Assembly (NCBI RefSeq): GCF_000143085.1
Contig: NC_014315.1
Location: 1,239,001 to 1,303,000, forward strand
DNA from: Nitrosococcus watsonii C-113
GTDB taxonomy: Bacteria > Pseudomonadota > Gammaproteobacteria > Nitrosococcales > Nitrosococcaceae
DNA: 64,000 nt
Direction of reading: 5' to 3'
Both the position numbers and the translations under genes were made by a program. This document shows, one piece after another, positions 27,258 to 36,981 of the stretch. Under the pieces are notes generated by a model. That model had not been told where the DNA came from, made no database searches, and saw only the letters and a program-made list of their open reading frames with translations. The first letter of the stretch is position 1; every line of letters begins with the position of its first letter.

Positions 27258-28664
27258 CTACCTCCGCAGCAGCATCATGGAAGCATAACGGGCATTTTCG
27301 AGGTGATAGGCTTTGAAGTTTTCATCTTTTATCAAATGGTACGCTTCGGCCAGGGTGGGGGCGCCGGTGGCGTTTTCAAAGGCGCCACGAACTGCCTCGA
27401 TGAGGTTCCGTACGGGTGAGGCGCCGATTTGATCATTGGCCAAGGACACGTCTAGGGTCTCGAGCCAGGGGATAATTCTATCGTGTACTTTCTGGGCTGC
27501 TTCCACGTCCGCTCCCTGCACTTTTTGGAATACCAGTGGAACCTCAATATGCTCTTCGTTGGAAGTTGATGAAATGATGCGCTTGAGGAACAGAGGCGGC
27601 TGTATTTGCCAAAAGCTGCTTGCGTTAATGGGGTGGATCTCATCCAGGCTGACTGCCGCCAGATCGATGCGCCCGGAAAGGTCATTGGAGAAGCGCTTTA
27701 GATTGACGATCAAATAATCCTCTTGGACAGCATCGTCATAGTAGGCGAGGATTAGACAGTCCACCGGATTCTCAGAAATCTCTTCGTAATAACCCTTATA
27801 GGAGCTATTAGAGGAGAAACGCTTCATTCTCCGTAGTGTTCCGCTGTTTTTATCGCTATCGCCCACGAAGATTACCGAAGCGGTTTTTGCATCAGACTCG
27901 GTCCCATGGGACTCGAAGCGGATATAGGTATTTTCCCCTTCCCGCAGGCCCGTGATGCGTTGCACTTTGATGACCGCTTTTTCAAAATAGAAAAATACCG
28001 TGGTGATATGGGGTTCCCTTAGCATGGCTAGCGGTTTGCCACCCAATTTGCGGGTCTCATAAAGACCGCCTAGCAAGTTGCGCAGGGTTGTGGGCTCCTC
28101 CTCATCGAAAATTTTATCCACGGTATCTTGGTCTTTTTTCCAGTTGGTGTAGCTGCTCCAATTGAGCTCCCTCTCCATTACTTGGGTAATGAGATCGCCA
28201 AATTTTTCAATGGTGACGGGCCGCCTAAGGGGCTCTTCAGACCGCTTGGCCTGCTCAAACAAATCAGCTGCTTTTTCAAACAGCGCTGTCGGCGGTACGA
28301 GGTAAAAGAATAGCAGCATACCGCTAAACCACAGGGCGACAGGTCCCGCAACTGCTACGGTCAGGCCCATTAGGGTGCCACCAATGCGAGTGGAATTGAC
28401 AAACAGCAACGAGTTCGCAGTAGAAAGGGCAAAGAACATGAGTACGATGATCACAACAAAGCTGGGGAGTGTCCAATCATCCGGGTTAAAGAGGTAGAAG
28501 ATGGTGGCGCCAAGCGCCACCAAGGTGATTACGGTGGCCACGGCGAAGATGTGCTTGGGATTAATACGCTCCAGGGTTGCGGTGCGAGGAGGGTCAGGAG
28601 GCCCATTCTGGAATTCGCGTGGTTCCGGAGCTGTTTGCTTGCTACCTATCCTCGGTTCTTCCAT
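27258..28664 (-). CDS. Membrane protein of unknown function, 468 aa
   Basis: I do not recognise this gene. The start chosen is the ATG at 28664, preceded by AAGGCGG on the minus strand; an upstream in-frame ATG at 28718 would add an 18-residue basic leader. After a hydrophilic N-terminus come three hydrophobic stretches (about residues 38-55, 62-83 and 92-120 of the shorter form), then a soluble region of about 340 residues with no cysteine-rich or nucleotide-binding motif that I can see. The soluble part is mixed alpha/beta in composition and would face the cytosol or periplasm depending on the number of spans. It lies directly upstream of the MFS-like gene, so a joint function is possible. 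Confidence 0.65.
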   Translation of the reverse strand: MEEPRIGSKQTAPEPREFQNGPPDPPRTATLERINPKHIFAVATVITLVALGATIFYLFNPDDWTLPSFVVIIVLMFFALSTANSLLFVNSTRIGGTLMGLTVAVAGPVALWFSGMLLFFYLVPPTALFEKAADLFEQAKRSEEPLRRPVTIEKFGDLITQVMERELNWSSYTNWKKDQDTVDKIFDEEEPTTLRNLLGGLYETRKLGGKPLAMLREPHITTVFFYFEKAVIKVQRITGLREGENTYIRFESHGTESDAKTASVIFVGDSDKNSGTLRRMKRFSSNSSYKGYYEEISENPVDCLILAYYDDAVQEDYLIVNLKRFSNDLSGRIDLAAVSLDEIHPINASSFWQIQPPLFLKRIISSTSNEEHIEVPLVFQKVQGADVEAAQKVHDRIIPWLETLDVSLANDQIGASPVRNLIEAVRGAFENATGAPTLAEAYHLIKDENFKAYHLENARYASMMLLRR

Positions 28665-28758
28665 TGAATAATACCGCCTTCGGCGCTTCGGCCCGTGGAT
28701 ACTCGTTATGAAAAGCAATTAATTATTAGTTTAGCCTAAGGGAGGTAAGGGTGATGTG

Positions 28759-28787
28759 AAAATTTTACTTTATTAAAGTAAAATTTT
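28759..28787. repeat. AT-rich perfect palindrome in a divergent intergenic region
   Basis: Arms of 14 bp (28759-28772 and 28774-28787, AAAATTTTACTTTA and its complement) flank one T. The site lies between the unknown membrane-protein gene (minus) and the yajD-like gene (plus). It may be an operator or a cruciform. No T-run typical of a terminator follows outside the palindrome. Confidence 0.6.
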
Positions 28788-28948
28788 ACCGATGATGTGG
28801 GGAGCAATTTTTATTGCCCGCAGCTATTGCTCAAAGCCGATGGTTGAGGGTGGATTTTGTTTCTGGCTATTGCCAGTATCTGCTACTCGCTAGCCGCCCA
28901 TTTTTAGGGTGGAGGCGGAACACTATCAATATAGGAGCAAGTGAGCTA

Positions 28949-29326
28949 ATGAAAAAAACCCGATCAAGCACCCATAAACTGGATGAAATCGTTGCCGAGG
29001 CTCAGCGTAATCGGACTAAACGGGAACAGGGTTATAGAGAGAAGTCGCTGCGGATGTATCCCTGGATTTGTGGTCGGTGCAGACGGGAGTTTACGCGCGC
29101 TACGGTGCATGAACTTACTGTGCATCATAGGGATCATAATCATGACAATAATCCTGCTGACGGCAGTAATTGGGAACTATTGTGCCTTTATTGCCATGAC
29201 AATGAACATGCCCGCTTTATTGATAGGGTAGACGGTGGAGCCCTGGATTCTCCTGCTGGAGAAAATCAGGCTGCCGGTTATAAAGCTTTCGCCGGGCTGG
29301 GAGAATTATTGAAAAAGAAGGAATGA
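28949..29326 (+). CDS. yajD: YajD-like HNH nuclease family protein
   Basis: This 125-aa protein has an HNH-type core: a first zinc pair in CGRCRREF, then HELTVHHRDHNHDNNPADGSNW and a second pair in LCLYCHDNEH. Layout and length agree with E. coli YajD (about 115 aa), a family whose cellular role is unsettled. The start ATG at 28949 is preceded by AGGAG at about 11 bases. A longer frame upstream runs through sequence without coding character. A variable Ala/Gly-rich tail ends the protein. It is transcribed alone and converges with the YchJ gene. Confidence 0.8.
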   Translation: MKKTRSSTHKLDEIVAEAQRNRTKREQGYREKSLRMYPWICGRCRREFTRATVHELTVHHRDHNHDNNPADGSNWELLCLYCHDNEHARFIDRVDGGALDSPAGENQAAGYKAFAGLGELLKKKE

Positions 29327-29361
29327 GAAAGCGGCAGGATTAGCTTATTAAATAATGTCTC

Positions 29362-29853
29362 CTATTTAGGCTTTCCGCAGCAGCGCTTGTATTTCTTGCC
29401 GCTGCCACAAGGGCAAGGCGCGTTTTTCCCTTTATTGGTGTGCTGACCTACCTTGGCAATGGATTTGACTGCGCCGTCCAGATAATACCACCGTCCCTGT
29501 CCCTTGCGAAAACGGCTGATTTCATTAACAGCATATTCCTCACCTTCCAGTAAATAATAGGCTTTAAATTCAACAATTCCTTTTGTATCTTGGGCACCTC
29601 CTTTTTTCTTTTCCATAATTTCCAGGCGCTTCCACTGAGTGCCCTTTTTCGGAAAATCCACCCTTGGTGGCCGCTTGGTGGGCTCCCAAGTTTCCAATAT
29701 ATAAGCTTCATTTTCCATAGCAAAGGCTGTAAAGCGGGTACGCATGAGTATTTCCGCGGTAGAAGCATTTTTTTTGCCGGAATGGTAAAGCCCGCAGCAT
29801 TCTGTATAAGGCATACCAGAGCCGCAGATGCAATCAGTAGTAAGCTGTTCCAA
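29362..29853 (-). CDS. ychJ: YchJ-family SEC-C motif protein
   Basis: This 163-aa protein has an N-terminal CxCGSGxxYxxCCG motif (CICGSGMPYTECCG), a central NTF2-like domain (about 30-135) and a second C-terminal SEC-C motif (APCPCGSGKKYKRCCGK). SEC-C motifs bind zinc and often mediate contacts with SecB or other partners. YchJ has no firm biochemical role. The start is TTG at 29853 with AAGGAAA just upstream; the first codons then match the family N-terminus. It follows relA by 11 bp on the same strand and is probably co-transcribed. Confidence 0.85.
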   Translation of the reverse strand: MEQLTTDCICGSGMPYTECCGLYHSGKKNASTAEILMRTRFTAFAMENEAYILETWEPTKRPPRVDFPKKGTQWKRLEIMEKKKGGAQDTKGIVEFKAYYLLEGEEYAVNEISRFRKGQGRWYYLDGAVKSIAKVGQHTNKGKNAPCPCGSGKKYKRCCGKPK

Positions 29854-29864
29854 TTGGGTTTCCT

Positions 29865-32009
29865 TTACTTTCCTGGATTGAAGCGGTGAGCATTGATGAT
29901 ACCGGGAAGCCTGGTGAGGCGTTTGAGCAGGCTGTTTAGCTGCTCGGTATCGTTTACTTCAATGGTTAACCGCATATGGGCCTGTCCAGAGGAGCGATCG
30001 CTGACCGTATTGATAGCGAGGATGTTAGTATCCGTTTGTGCCAGAAGGCGGGTAATATCCTGTAGCAATCCTTTACGATCTTCCGCTTGAATGGAGATAT
30101 CCATGGAGTGGGCCTCTCCCATTGGGTGACGCCAAGCCACCTCCACCAGACGATTCTGGCGCTCTTGCGAGAGTTTAATAATATTGGGGCAATCGCGGCG
30201 GTGGATAGCGACGCCACTCCCCTGGGTGATATAGCCTGTAATGGGGTCACCGGGGATAGGGCTGCAGCAACGGGCTAGACGCGATAGCAAATCGCTGACT
30301 CCTAGTACGTGGATAGCATTTTCAGTTGTTGAGGAGGCCCTTGGGGGTGGGTTTGCCCCAAACGTTGGCGGGGGAGGTTCCGGCTGTTGTTCCCGGAGTG
30401 CTGTATTGAGCTGGCCAAGGCTGATATCACCACGTCCTAGCGCTGCCAGCAAGCTATCCGGACGGGGGTGACGAAACCGTTTGAGTAGTGGCGCTAAATC
30501 CACTTCCGTCAGCCTGAGCCGCTGCCGTTCCCGGTCCAGGAGAGTTCGGCCGCGGGCTGCGTGGAGGCTATGATCTTGCTGCTTAAACCAGCGTTGAATC
30601 TTGGCTCGGGCGCTCGGAGTATGGAGGTAACCTAAGCGCGGATTAAGCCAGTCCCGGCTAGGGGCGCCTTCCCGGGTAGTGAGAATCTCTACTTCCTGGC
30701 CACTGGCGAGTGGTTGGGTTAAAGTCACCATGGCCCCATCTACTTTGGCGCCCCGGCAGCGATGGCCGACCTCAGTGTGAATAGCATAGGCAAAGTCCAG
30801 GGGAGTTGCTTTTTCGGGTAAGTCGATAACGCGTCCCTGAGGCGTTAGAACATAGATGCGGTCATGGAAGGCTTCGGATTTGAATTGTTCAATGAGATCG
30901 GTGCTACTGGAGCCGGACTCATTCCGGTCCAAAAAGCTTCGAAGCCAGGCAACGCGCTGCTCAAAACCCGTATCCAGCGCCGCTCCTTCCTTATAACGCC
31001 AGTGAGAGGCTACTCCTAACTCAGATTCTTCGTGCATCTGCAAGGAACGGATCTGTATTTCCATGGGTTTTCCCTGTGGGTCAAGCACTGCGGTATGCAG
31101 GGAACGGTAGCCATTGGGTTTAGGGTGGGCGATATAATCGTCAAATTCCTCGGGGATGGGGGTCCAGAGTGTGTGTACTAGGCTTAGGGTCGCATAGCAA
31201 TCTCTTACATCCACCACAATGACCCGGAAGGCATGGACATCAAATAGCTGATGGAAGGCTAGATTTTTAGCCTGCATTTTTTTCCAGATGCTGTAAAGAT
31301 GCTTAGGGCGACCGCTGATTTGGCCCTGGATACCTGCCTGGGCGAGTGCTTCTTTGAGCTGTTCTTTCACCTGGATAATATATCGCTCACGGTCTACCTG
31401 TCGCTTATCCAGAGCCTTGGTTAGCCGTTGGTAAATTTGAGGTTGCAGATAGCGCAAAGCCAAATCTTCCAGTTCCCATTTAAGTTGCCAGATACCTAGG
31501 CGATTAGCCAGGGGGGCGAAGATATCCAGGGTTTCTTGAGCTAACGTTTGGCGAGTCGCTATGGCCGCATTGTTAGCGTTGCGCAGGCGATAGAGGTGAT
31601 CGGCCAAGCGTACGAGGACGACCCGGGGGTCTTCCACAATAGCTAGTAACATCTTACGCAGTTTTTCAGCTTGAATCGGATCTTTTTCGCTATTATTACG
31701 GTAATGTTTTAGCACCGCCAGGCGTTCAGATCCTCGGAGTAGCCGCGTAATTGTCGGAGCCAAATTTTTGGTGACAATTTCCCGTTTAAGCAGTCCTGCT
31801 TCCATCGCTGGCAACAATAGTCCGGCAATTTGGGTCTCGGTATCCACTTGCAACTTCGCTAGCAATTCCACAATGGCGTCCCCCTGGACGATCAAAGACC
31901 TCACTTGGCTTTCATCATCAATTTCATCTGCTAGAAGCGCTCGGGCTTCTTCCAATTGGGAGGCAGACTGAGGGAGTAAATGATCACTGTGGCGTTGGGT
32001 TGAAATCAT
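29865..32009 (-). CDS. relA: (p)ppGpp synthetase RelA
   Basis: This 714-aa enzyme transfers pyrophosphate from ATP to GTP or GDP at the ribosome during amino-acid starvation. Order: a pseudo-hydrolase domain (about 20-180) in which the HDxxED metal site is absent (LLLPAMEAGLLKR instead), the synthetase domain (about 215-345; key stretches RPKHLYSIWKKM and HPKPNGYRSLHT), the TGS domain (about 385-445), helical and zinc-finger regions, and a C-terminal ACT domain. Loss of hydrolase residues defines RelA as opposed to bifunctional SpoT. It stands between hrpA upstream (22-bp gap) and ychJ downstream on the same strand, suggesting one transcript. Confidence 0.95.
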   Translation of the reverse strand: MISTQRHSDHLLPQSASQLEEARALLADEIDDESQVRSLIVQGDAIVELLAKLQVDTETQIAGLLLPAMEAGLLKREIVTKNLAPTITRLLRGSERLAVLKHYRNNSEKDPIQAEKLRKMLLAIVEDPRVVLVRLADHLYRLRNANNAAIATRQTLAQETLDIFAPLANRLGIWQLKWELEDLALRYLQPQIYQRLTKALDKRQVDRERYIIQVKEQLKEALAQAGIQGQISGRPKHLYSIWKKMQAKNLAFHQLFDVHAFRVIVVDVRDCYATLSLVHTLWTPIPEEFDDYIAHPKPNGYRSLHTAVLDPQGKPMEIQIRSLQMHEESELGVASHWRYKEGAALDTGFEQRVAWLRSFLDRNESGSSSTDLIEQFKSEAFHDRIYVLTPQGRVIDLPEKATPLDFAYAIHTEVGHRCRGAKVDGAMVTLTQPLASGQEVEILTTREGAPSRDWLNPRLGYLHTPSARAKIQRWFKQQDHSLHAARGRTLLDRERQRLRLTEVDLAPLLKRFRHPRPDSLLAALGRGDISLGQLNTALREQQPEPPPPTFGANPPPRASSTTENAIHVLGVSDLLSRLARCCSPIPGDPITGYITQGSGVAIHRRDCPNIIKLSQERQNRLVEVAWRHPMGEAHSMDISIQAEDRKGLLQDITRLLAQTDTNILAINTVSDRSSGQAHMRLTIEVNDTEQLNSLLKRLTRLPGIINAHRFNPGK

Positions 32010-32031
32010 AGAGCAATATTTGGGGTTTTAA

Positions 32032-35000
32032 TTAAACCTCTTGCCATTGAGCGGCTAACCGCTTAGGGGAGACTGGGTGCTTGGTCCCTAGTTCCTGGGC
32101 AAAAAGGGAGATCCTGTACTCTTCCAGTAGCCAGCGATAGGTTTCCAAGGCTGGAGATGGTCCGTTTTCCTGGTGCTGTATTGCCATTCTTTTCTCATAA
32201 GCTTGCCATAAAGGGGTAATTTCTGCTTGTCGTTGCTGATCTCGGTGGGGGTTTGCCTGCAGTTTTGCAAGTCGTAGCCTTATCCCTTTGAGATAGCGGG
32301 GAAGATGACTAAGCCATGCTGGCGGTGTCTGGTTAATAAAACCATGATAGACCAAATGGGCTAGTTGTTCCTTCATGTCACGAATGGAGGTTAGCCATAC
32401 AAGGGGAAGATTGCCCTTTAGCTGCTTGGCGGCCTCGTGATATTCAGCCAGGATTTCCTCCACGAGATGACAGAGTTTATTGGCGGTGGCCATGAGTTCA
32501 GCGCAGCCTTTTTCCTTACGGGCCATAAATGCTTGCTTATTGCGAATGGGAGGGCGGTCAAGAATAAAAGTGCGGTCTATGACTCCCTGAATCAAGGCAT
32601 CCTTGAGGCTTTCGCAAGAGGATTGGGAAGGGGTATTGCCCCCCCACGGCATGGCTGGGAGGCCCGTATAGTGCAAGCACATTTTCTGAATGCCTGGCAG
32701 ATTTTTTCTTAAATATTTAATTTGCTGAGTCAATACCAGCATAAACAGACGCCGTAATCCCAAGCAGGTGAGTTCCTGCGCCGTCTCGGCTGAATCCATA
32801 ATGACCAGGGAAACCGCGGTTCCTGTATCCTGCAATGCAGGATAACCCTTGAGTTTAAGCCCCTGGCGTTCTAATTCAATCTGTTCTGGTAGTTCGCCAA
32901 AATCCCATTGGGTGATCCCTTCACGGGTCAGTTCGTTATTATCCCAGCCCCGAAAGCTGCGCTGGGCTTTGCTGGCCCACTGTTGCTGTAGGATGGTCAA
33001 ATCCCTGCCGGTAGCCAGCTCTTTATCCTTTTCATCCACTAGCCGGAAATTCATTTGCAGATGGCGTGGCAGCTCTATTTCTTGCCAGCAAGTAGCGGAG
33101 AGGGGGACTCCCGTCATGATTTGGAGGTGGCGAGCTAGCTTGTCTAGCAACGGGCCTTGTGCGGGAGATAAAGCGCGCATACAAGCCTCTGCAAAATCAG
33201 GCACGGGCACGAAATTACGGCGTAAACTCTTAGGTAGGGCTTTAATCAGACAAATAATTTTTTCTTTAAGCAGCCCTGGGACTAGCCATTGAAAACGGTT
33301 TGCTTCCAATTGATTGAGCACGGCGAGGGGGACGGTTAGCGTTACTCCATCCGCAGGATGGCCCGGTTCAAAGTGATAGGACAAGGTAAGGGGGAAACCT
33401 TTTACGGTTATTTGATCGGGAAAACGCGTTCCTGTTATCTCTTTTGCATCATGACGCATCAATTCTTCCCGGCTGAGGAATAATAGCCGGGGATTTTTTT
33501 TCTCCGCCTGTTGGCGCCACTGCTTAAAGCCAGTGCCGTTGTAGATCCCCGCTGGAAGCCGCTCCTCATAGAATTGATAGAGGCTCTGCTCATCAATAAG
33601 CACATCCCGTCGCCGGCTTTTGTGCTCTAGTTCTTCTATTTCTGCTACCAATTTCTGATTATGGCGGAAGAAGGGGGCCTGGGTATCATAGTCGCCATTA
33701 ACCAGGGCCTCGCGAATAAAGATTTCCCGCGCCTCTTCGGGATGAATGGGACCATAATGAATCCGGCGCTTAGGGATCACCGTAAGACCGTAAAGGGTGA
33801 TCCGTTCATAGGCTATTACCTGGGCAGGGCGTTTCTCCCAATGGGGGTCAAAATAACTGCGTTTAACGAGATGGAGGGCAAGAGGTTCAAGCCATTCAGG
33901 CTCAATCTTACTGGTGCAGCGGGCATAAAGCTGGGAGGTTTCCACCAATTCCGCCGCCATGATCCACTTGGGGCTTTTTTTAAAGAGGGCAGATCCGGGG
34001 AAGATCTGGAGCTTAATATTTCTTGCGCCCAGATAGTGATTTTTTTCTGATTTAGCAGCGATATTGCCCAGCAGTCCCGTGAGCAGCGCCCGATGAATAG
34101 CCTCGTATTCCGCTGCCACCTGATTGGGACGAAAGCCAAGTTGGGTGGCCAGTAGTTTGAGTTGTTGGTGGATATCGCGCCATTCCCGAAGGCGCAAGTA
34201 GGAAAGAAAATGCTCCCGGCAGTAAGCCCGGAGTTTATTCTGGGAAAGGCGTCCCCATTGGCGTTGCAAGTCCTCCCATAGTTTTAGATAAGAGAGAAAA
34301 TCAGAGCGCTCATCCTGAAACCTGGAATGGGCTTCATCGGCGGCTTGCTGGGCGTCAAGGGGGCGTTCCCGGGGGTCCTGGATACTGAGGGCGCTGGCGA
34401 TGATAAGTATTTCCCTAAGGCAATGAAATTCACCACCTGCCAACACCATGCGGCCAATACGAGGGTCAATGGGAAGTTGCGTCAGCCTTTGGCCTATAGG
34501 GGTTAAATTATGGGTCTTGTCTATAGCCCCTAATTCAGCTAGTAGCCGCAGACCATCATTAATCATTTTGGGGAGAGGGGGATCGAGAAAGGGAAAATCT
34601 TCCACCGCTCCTAACTGCAAAGATTTCATTTGCAGAATAACCGATGCCAGATTGGTTCGGAGGATTTCCGGATCGGTAAATTCAGGCCGGTCGAGGAAGT
34701 CTTCTTCGCTATAGAGGCGGATGCAAACCCCTGTCGCAATGCGGCCACAACGGCCTGCCCGCTGATTAGCGCTGGATTGGGAAATTTTTTCGATAGGCAA
34801 GCGTTGCACCTTGCTGCGCACGCTGTAGCGGCTCAGACGGGCCAACCCCGGATCCACGACGTAATGAATGCCTGGTACGGTTAAGGAGGTTTCCGCAACA
34901 TTGGTTGCTAGCACGATGCGTCTTCCTGAATGGGGTTTGAAAACCCGATTCTGCTCGGCGGAGGAAAGCCGGGCATAAAGGGGCAGGATTTCAGTGTGGG

Positions 35001-35937
35001 GGGGATGGTGTTTGCGCAGGGCCTCGGCAGTCTCGCGGATTTCCCGCTCCCCAGGGAGAAAAACCAAAATATCCCCCGGACCCAGACGGGACAGTTGATC
35101 CACCGCATCTAGAATACCCTCGGATAAATTCCGCTCCTGGGTTGCTTGTTCGCCACAAAGGGGACGATAGCGGATCTCTACCGGATAAGTGCGCCCGGAA
35201 ATTTCGATAATGGGCGCTTGGCTGAAATGCTGAGAAAAGCGTTCGGTATCAATCGTGGCAGAGGTGATAATAACCTTGAGATCAGGCCGTTTCGGCAGCA
35301 GTTGCTTGAGATAGCCCAGCAAAAAATCAATATTGAGACTGCGCTCATGGGCTTCATCGATAATGAGAGTATCGTATTGGTCTAGAAAGCGGTCTCCCTG
35401 AGTTTCAGCCAAGAGAATACCGTCGGTCATAAGCTTAATATAGGTACTAGGGCCAACCTGATCATGGAAACGCACTTTATAGCCTACGATTTGCCCCATA
35501 TCACTGTTGAGTTCTTTGGCAATTCGGTTGGCCACAGTACGGGCCGCGATTCGGCGCGGTTGGGTATGGCCAATCATGCCCGCAACGCCCCGTCCCAGTT
35601 CTAAGCATATTTTGGGCAATTGGGTAGTTTTTCCAGAACCCGTCTCGCCACATAGAATAACCACTTGATGATTACGGATAGCTGTCCCGATTTCCTCCCG
35701 CCGTTCAACGACTGGCAAGGATTGCTCAAAAGCTGGTTTAGGTAATTGATTTTGGCGCTGTTCCCGCCACAGGCGGGAATCTTCGATGGCTTGGGTTAGG
35801 CGGTCTAAATTGTGGCTTGAATTTCCTTTAGTGAGTCGTTGCAGGCGCCGTTTTAGCCGATGTTGATCGCGCTGCATGCAGGAGGGAATTTTCGAGGCTA
35901 ATATTTCTAGTTGCGGCTGCAAGATAATGGAACCCAT
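32032..35937 (-). CDS. hrpA: ATP-dependent RNA helicase HrpA
   Basis: This DEAH-box helicase of about 1301 aa is near the E. coli length (1300). Motif I is GETGSGKTTQ, motif II DEAH (DEAHERS), motif III SATID, and motif VI QRAGRCGR. The helicase core is followed by the HA2 and OB-fold regions and the long C-terminal domain particular to HrpA (from about residue 730). The family unwinds RNA or stalled ribosome/mRNA complexes. ATG at 35937 is preferred to an in-frame TTG eight codons upstream. It is the first gene of the hrpA-relA-ychJ row. Confidence 0.94.
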   Translation of the reverse strand: MGSIILQPQLEILASKIPSCMQRDQHRLKRRLQRLTKGNSSHNLDRLTQAIEDSRLWREQRQNQLPKPAFEQSLPVVERREEIGTAIRNHQVVILCGETGSGKTTQLPKICLELGRGVAGMIGHTQPRRIAARTVANRIAKELNSDMGQIVGYKVRFHDQVGPSTYIKLMTDGILLAETQGDRFLDQYDTLIIDEAHERSLNIDFLLGYLKQLLPKRPDLKVIITSATIDTERFSQHFSQAPIIEISGRTYPVEIRYRPLCGEQATQERNLSEGILDAVDQLSRLGPGDILVFLPGEREIRETAEALRKHHPPHTEILPLYARLSSAEQNRVFKPHSGRRIVLATNVAETSLTVPGIHYVVDPGLARLSRYSVRSKVQRLPIEKISQSSANQRAGRCGRIATGVCIRLYSEEDFLDRPEFTDPEILRTNLASVILQMKSLQLGAVEDFPFLDPPLPKMINDGLRLLAELGAIDKTHNLTPIGQRLTQLPIDPRIGRMVLAGGEFHCLREILIIASALSIQDPRERPLDAQQAADEAHSRFQDERSDFLSYLKLWEDLQRQWGRLSQNKLRAYCREHFLSYLRLREWRDIHQQLKLLATQLGFRPNQVAAEYEAIHRALLTGLLGNIAAKSEKNHYLGARNIKLQIFPGSALFKKSPKWIMAAELVETSQLYARCTSKIEPEWLEPLALHLVKRSYFDPHWEKRPAQVIAYERITLYGLTVIPKRRIHYGPIHPEEAREIFIREALVNGDYDTQAPFFRHNQKLVAEIEELEHKSRRRDVLIDEQSLYQFYEERLPAGIYNGTGFKQWRQQAEKKNPRLLFLSREELMRHDAKEITGTRFPDQITVKGFPLTLSYHFEPGHPADGVTLTVPLAVLNQLEANRFQWLVPGLLKEKIICLIKALPKSLRRNFVPVPDFAEACMRALSPAQGPLLDKLARHLQIMTGVPLSATCWQEIELPRHLQMNFRLVDEKDKELATGRDLTILQQQWASKAQRSFRGWDNNELTREGITQWDFGELPEQIELERQGLKLKGYPALQDTGTAVSLVIMDSAETAQELTCLGLRRLFMLVLTQQIKYLRKNLPGIQKMCLHYTGLPAMPWGGNTPSQSSCESLKDALIQGVIDRTFILDRPPIRNKQAFMARKEKGCAELMATANKLCHLVEEILAEYHEAAKQLKGNLPLVWLTSIRDMKEQLAHLVYHGFINQTPPAWLSHLPRYLKGIRLRLAKLQANPHRDQQRQAEITPLWQAYEKRMAIQHQENGPSPALETYRWLLEEYRISLFAQELGTKHPVSPKRLAAQWQEV

Positions 35938-36321
35938 TGTACCGAAGCTGAGAGTTTGCAAATTTCTTATTTTACTAAGCTGGTTGCTGTTAGCAAGGCG
36001 AACAGCCCTTAAAAAGGTATATAAATAGTTTATAAATCAAGAATTAATCGGCTACTTATTTTGAACTTGCTTTTACGTACTGGTCTAAATTAGTAAGGCA
36101 CTGAGACAAGGTGAGGGAAAACGGTTAGATGTACTCATTAATTTTGTTAAAGGTGTAATTTATAGAATCTAATTCTTTGTTTTAGGTAGAGAAAATACAT
36201 CTTTTATTTAGGTTGATCTTTCAGTTGAGATGGAGTAAGTAAGTCTTTTGAGTTAGCGCAATAACTGAGGGCAGGTTGAAAATAATGAGTGCCCTCACTT
36301 AGCGTTGCTTAAAGGAGGGTG

Positions 36322-36370
36322 CGCGGTCCTGCCTTCCACTGGCTAAAAGCCAGTGGAAGGCAGGACCGCG
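36322..36370. repeat. Perfect 23-bp inverted repeat
   Basis: The arms at 36322-36344 and 36348-36370 are exact complements around AAA. The arms are GC-rich in an AT-rich setting. No T-run follows on the plus strand (TATTAACATG); on the minus strand the flank is CACCCTCC. It is not a typical terminator. It resembles the hairpin at 8353-8396 in design but not in sequence. Confidence 0.88.
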
Positions 36371-36441
36371 TATTAACATGGGGTTGGGTAAATAAGGACT
36401 TTTCTGCCAAGCCTATGGTTTTGTTGAGGACTAGTTCACTT

Positions 36442-36924
36442 ATGAAGCATACTAATGTAAATCCCATTAAAAATAATAAAATAAATAAGGATAGTATAAA
36501 AGTCATTATTGGAGGCCCTCTTGGTATTCTTGCCTGGAGCGCATCAGCGGGGACGATGTTAATTATTTTTGTCTGGGGACTGGAGAAATCTGCACTTGCC
36601 GTGATAATTGTTAAAATGGTTTCATGGGGAATGTGGGGGATGGGGGTACTGCGAGAAAATTTAAAAAAACGTGTTTATTTATTAAATAAAACAAAAAAAT
36701 CCTCCTTTCACCTTTCCTGGGGATTGATCTTTTGCTTACGCTCGATGGGTGAGCGGAAACGGCCTAGTTACCACGTGCTCTTGATGAGTTTGAGCTTTCA
36801 CCGCGAGTGTCATGTTCCTGCTGAATATCATCTTTCCGAGCTTACTCATACCCATTTTCATTTACCAGAACCCAACCGTCGCTCTCCTAACCCCTCAAGT
36901 ACCCCGAATTTATCACCAGAATAA
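36442..36924 (+). CDS. Doubtful small membrane protein
   Basis: I do not recognise this frame. Starting at the ATG at 36442, with TGAGGA about ten bases upstream, it gives 160 aa. It has a basic, Asn/Lys-rich N-terminus, two hydrophobic stretches (about residues 22-43 and 47-66), a Lys-rich segment, and a His/Pro/Ser-rich C-terminus that looks non-native and may reflect a frameshift. The frame could begin earlier (36319), but that would run through the perfect hairpin. Base use is unlike the flanking housekeeping genes. It may be a decayed or foreign gene, or no gene at all. Confidence 0.3.
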   Translation: MKHTNVNPIKNNKINKDSIKVIIGGPLGILAWSASAGTMLIIFVWGLEKSALAVIIVKMVSWGMWGMGVLRENLKKRVYLLNKTKKSSFHLSWGLIFCLRSMGERKRPSYHVLLMSLSFHRECHVPAEYHLSELTHTHFHLPEPNRRSPNPSSTPNLSPE

Positions 36925-36981
36925 GTTGCTCAGCCTATCAAAGTGCCTTGCCCTGGCTGGGGAATTACTGCTTGGTTCTAG

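Larger units (their letters stand above)
35938..36981. other. 1-kb gene-poor region between hrpA and tex
   Basis: The region is AT-rich, with frequent stops in every frame from 35938 to 36320. It should hold the hrpA promoter. A 23-bp perfect hairpin lies at 36322-36370, followed by one weak candidate gene (36442-36924), which is listed separately. I see no tRNA, insertion sequence or conserved family here. Confidence 0.6.
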
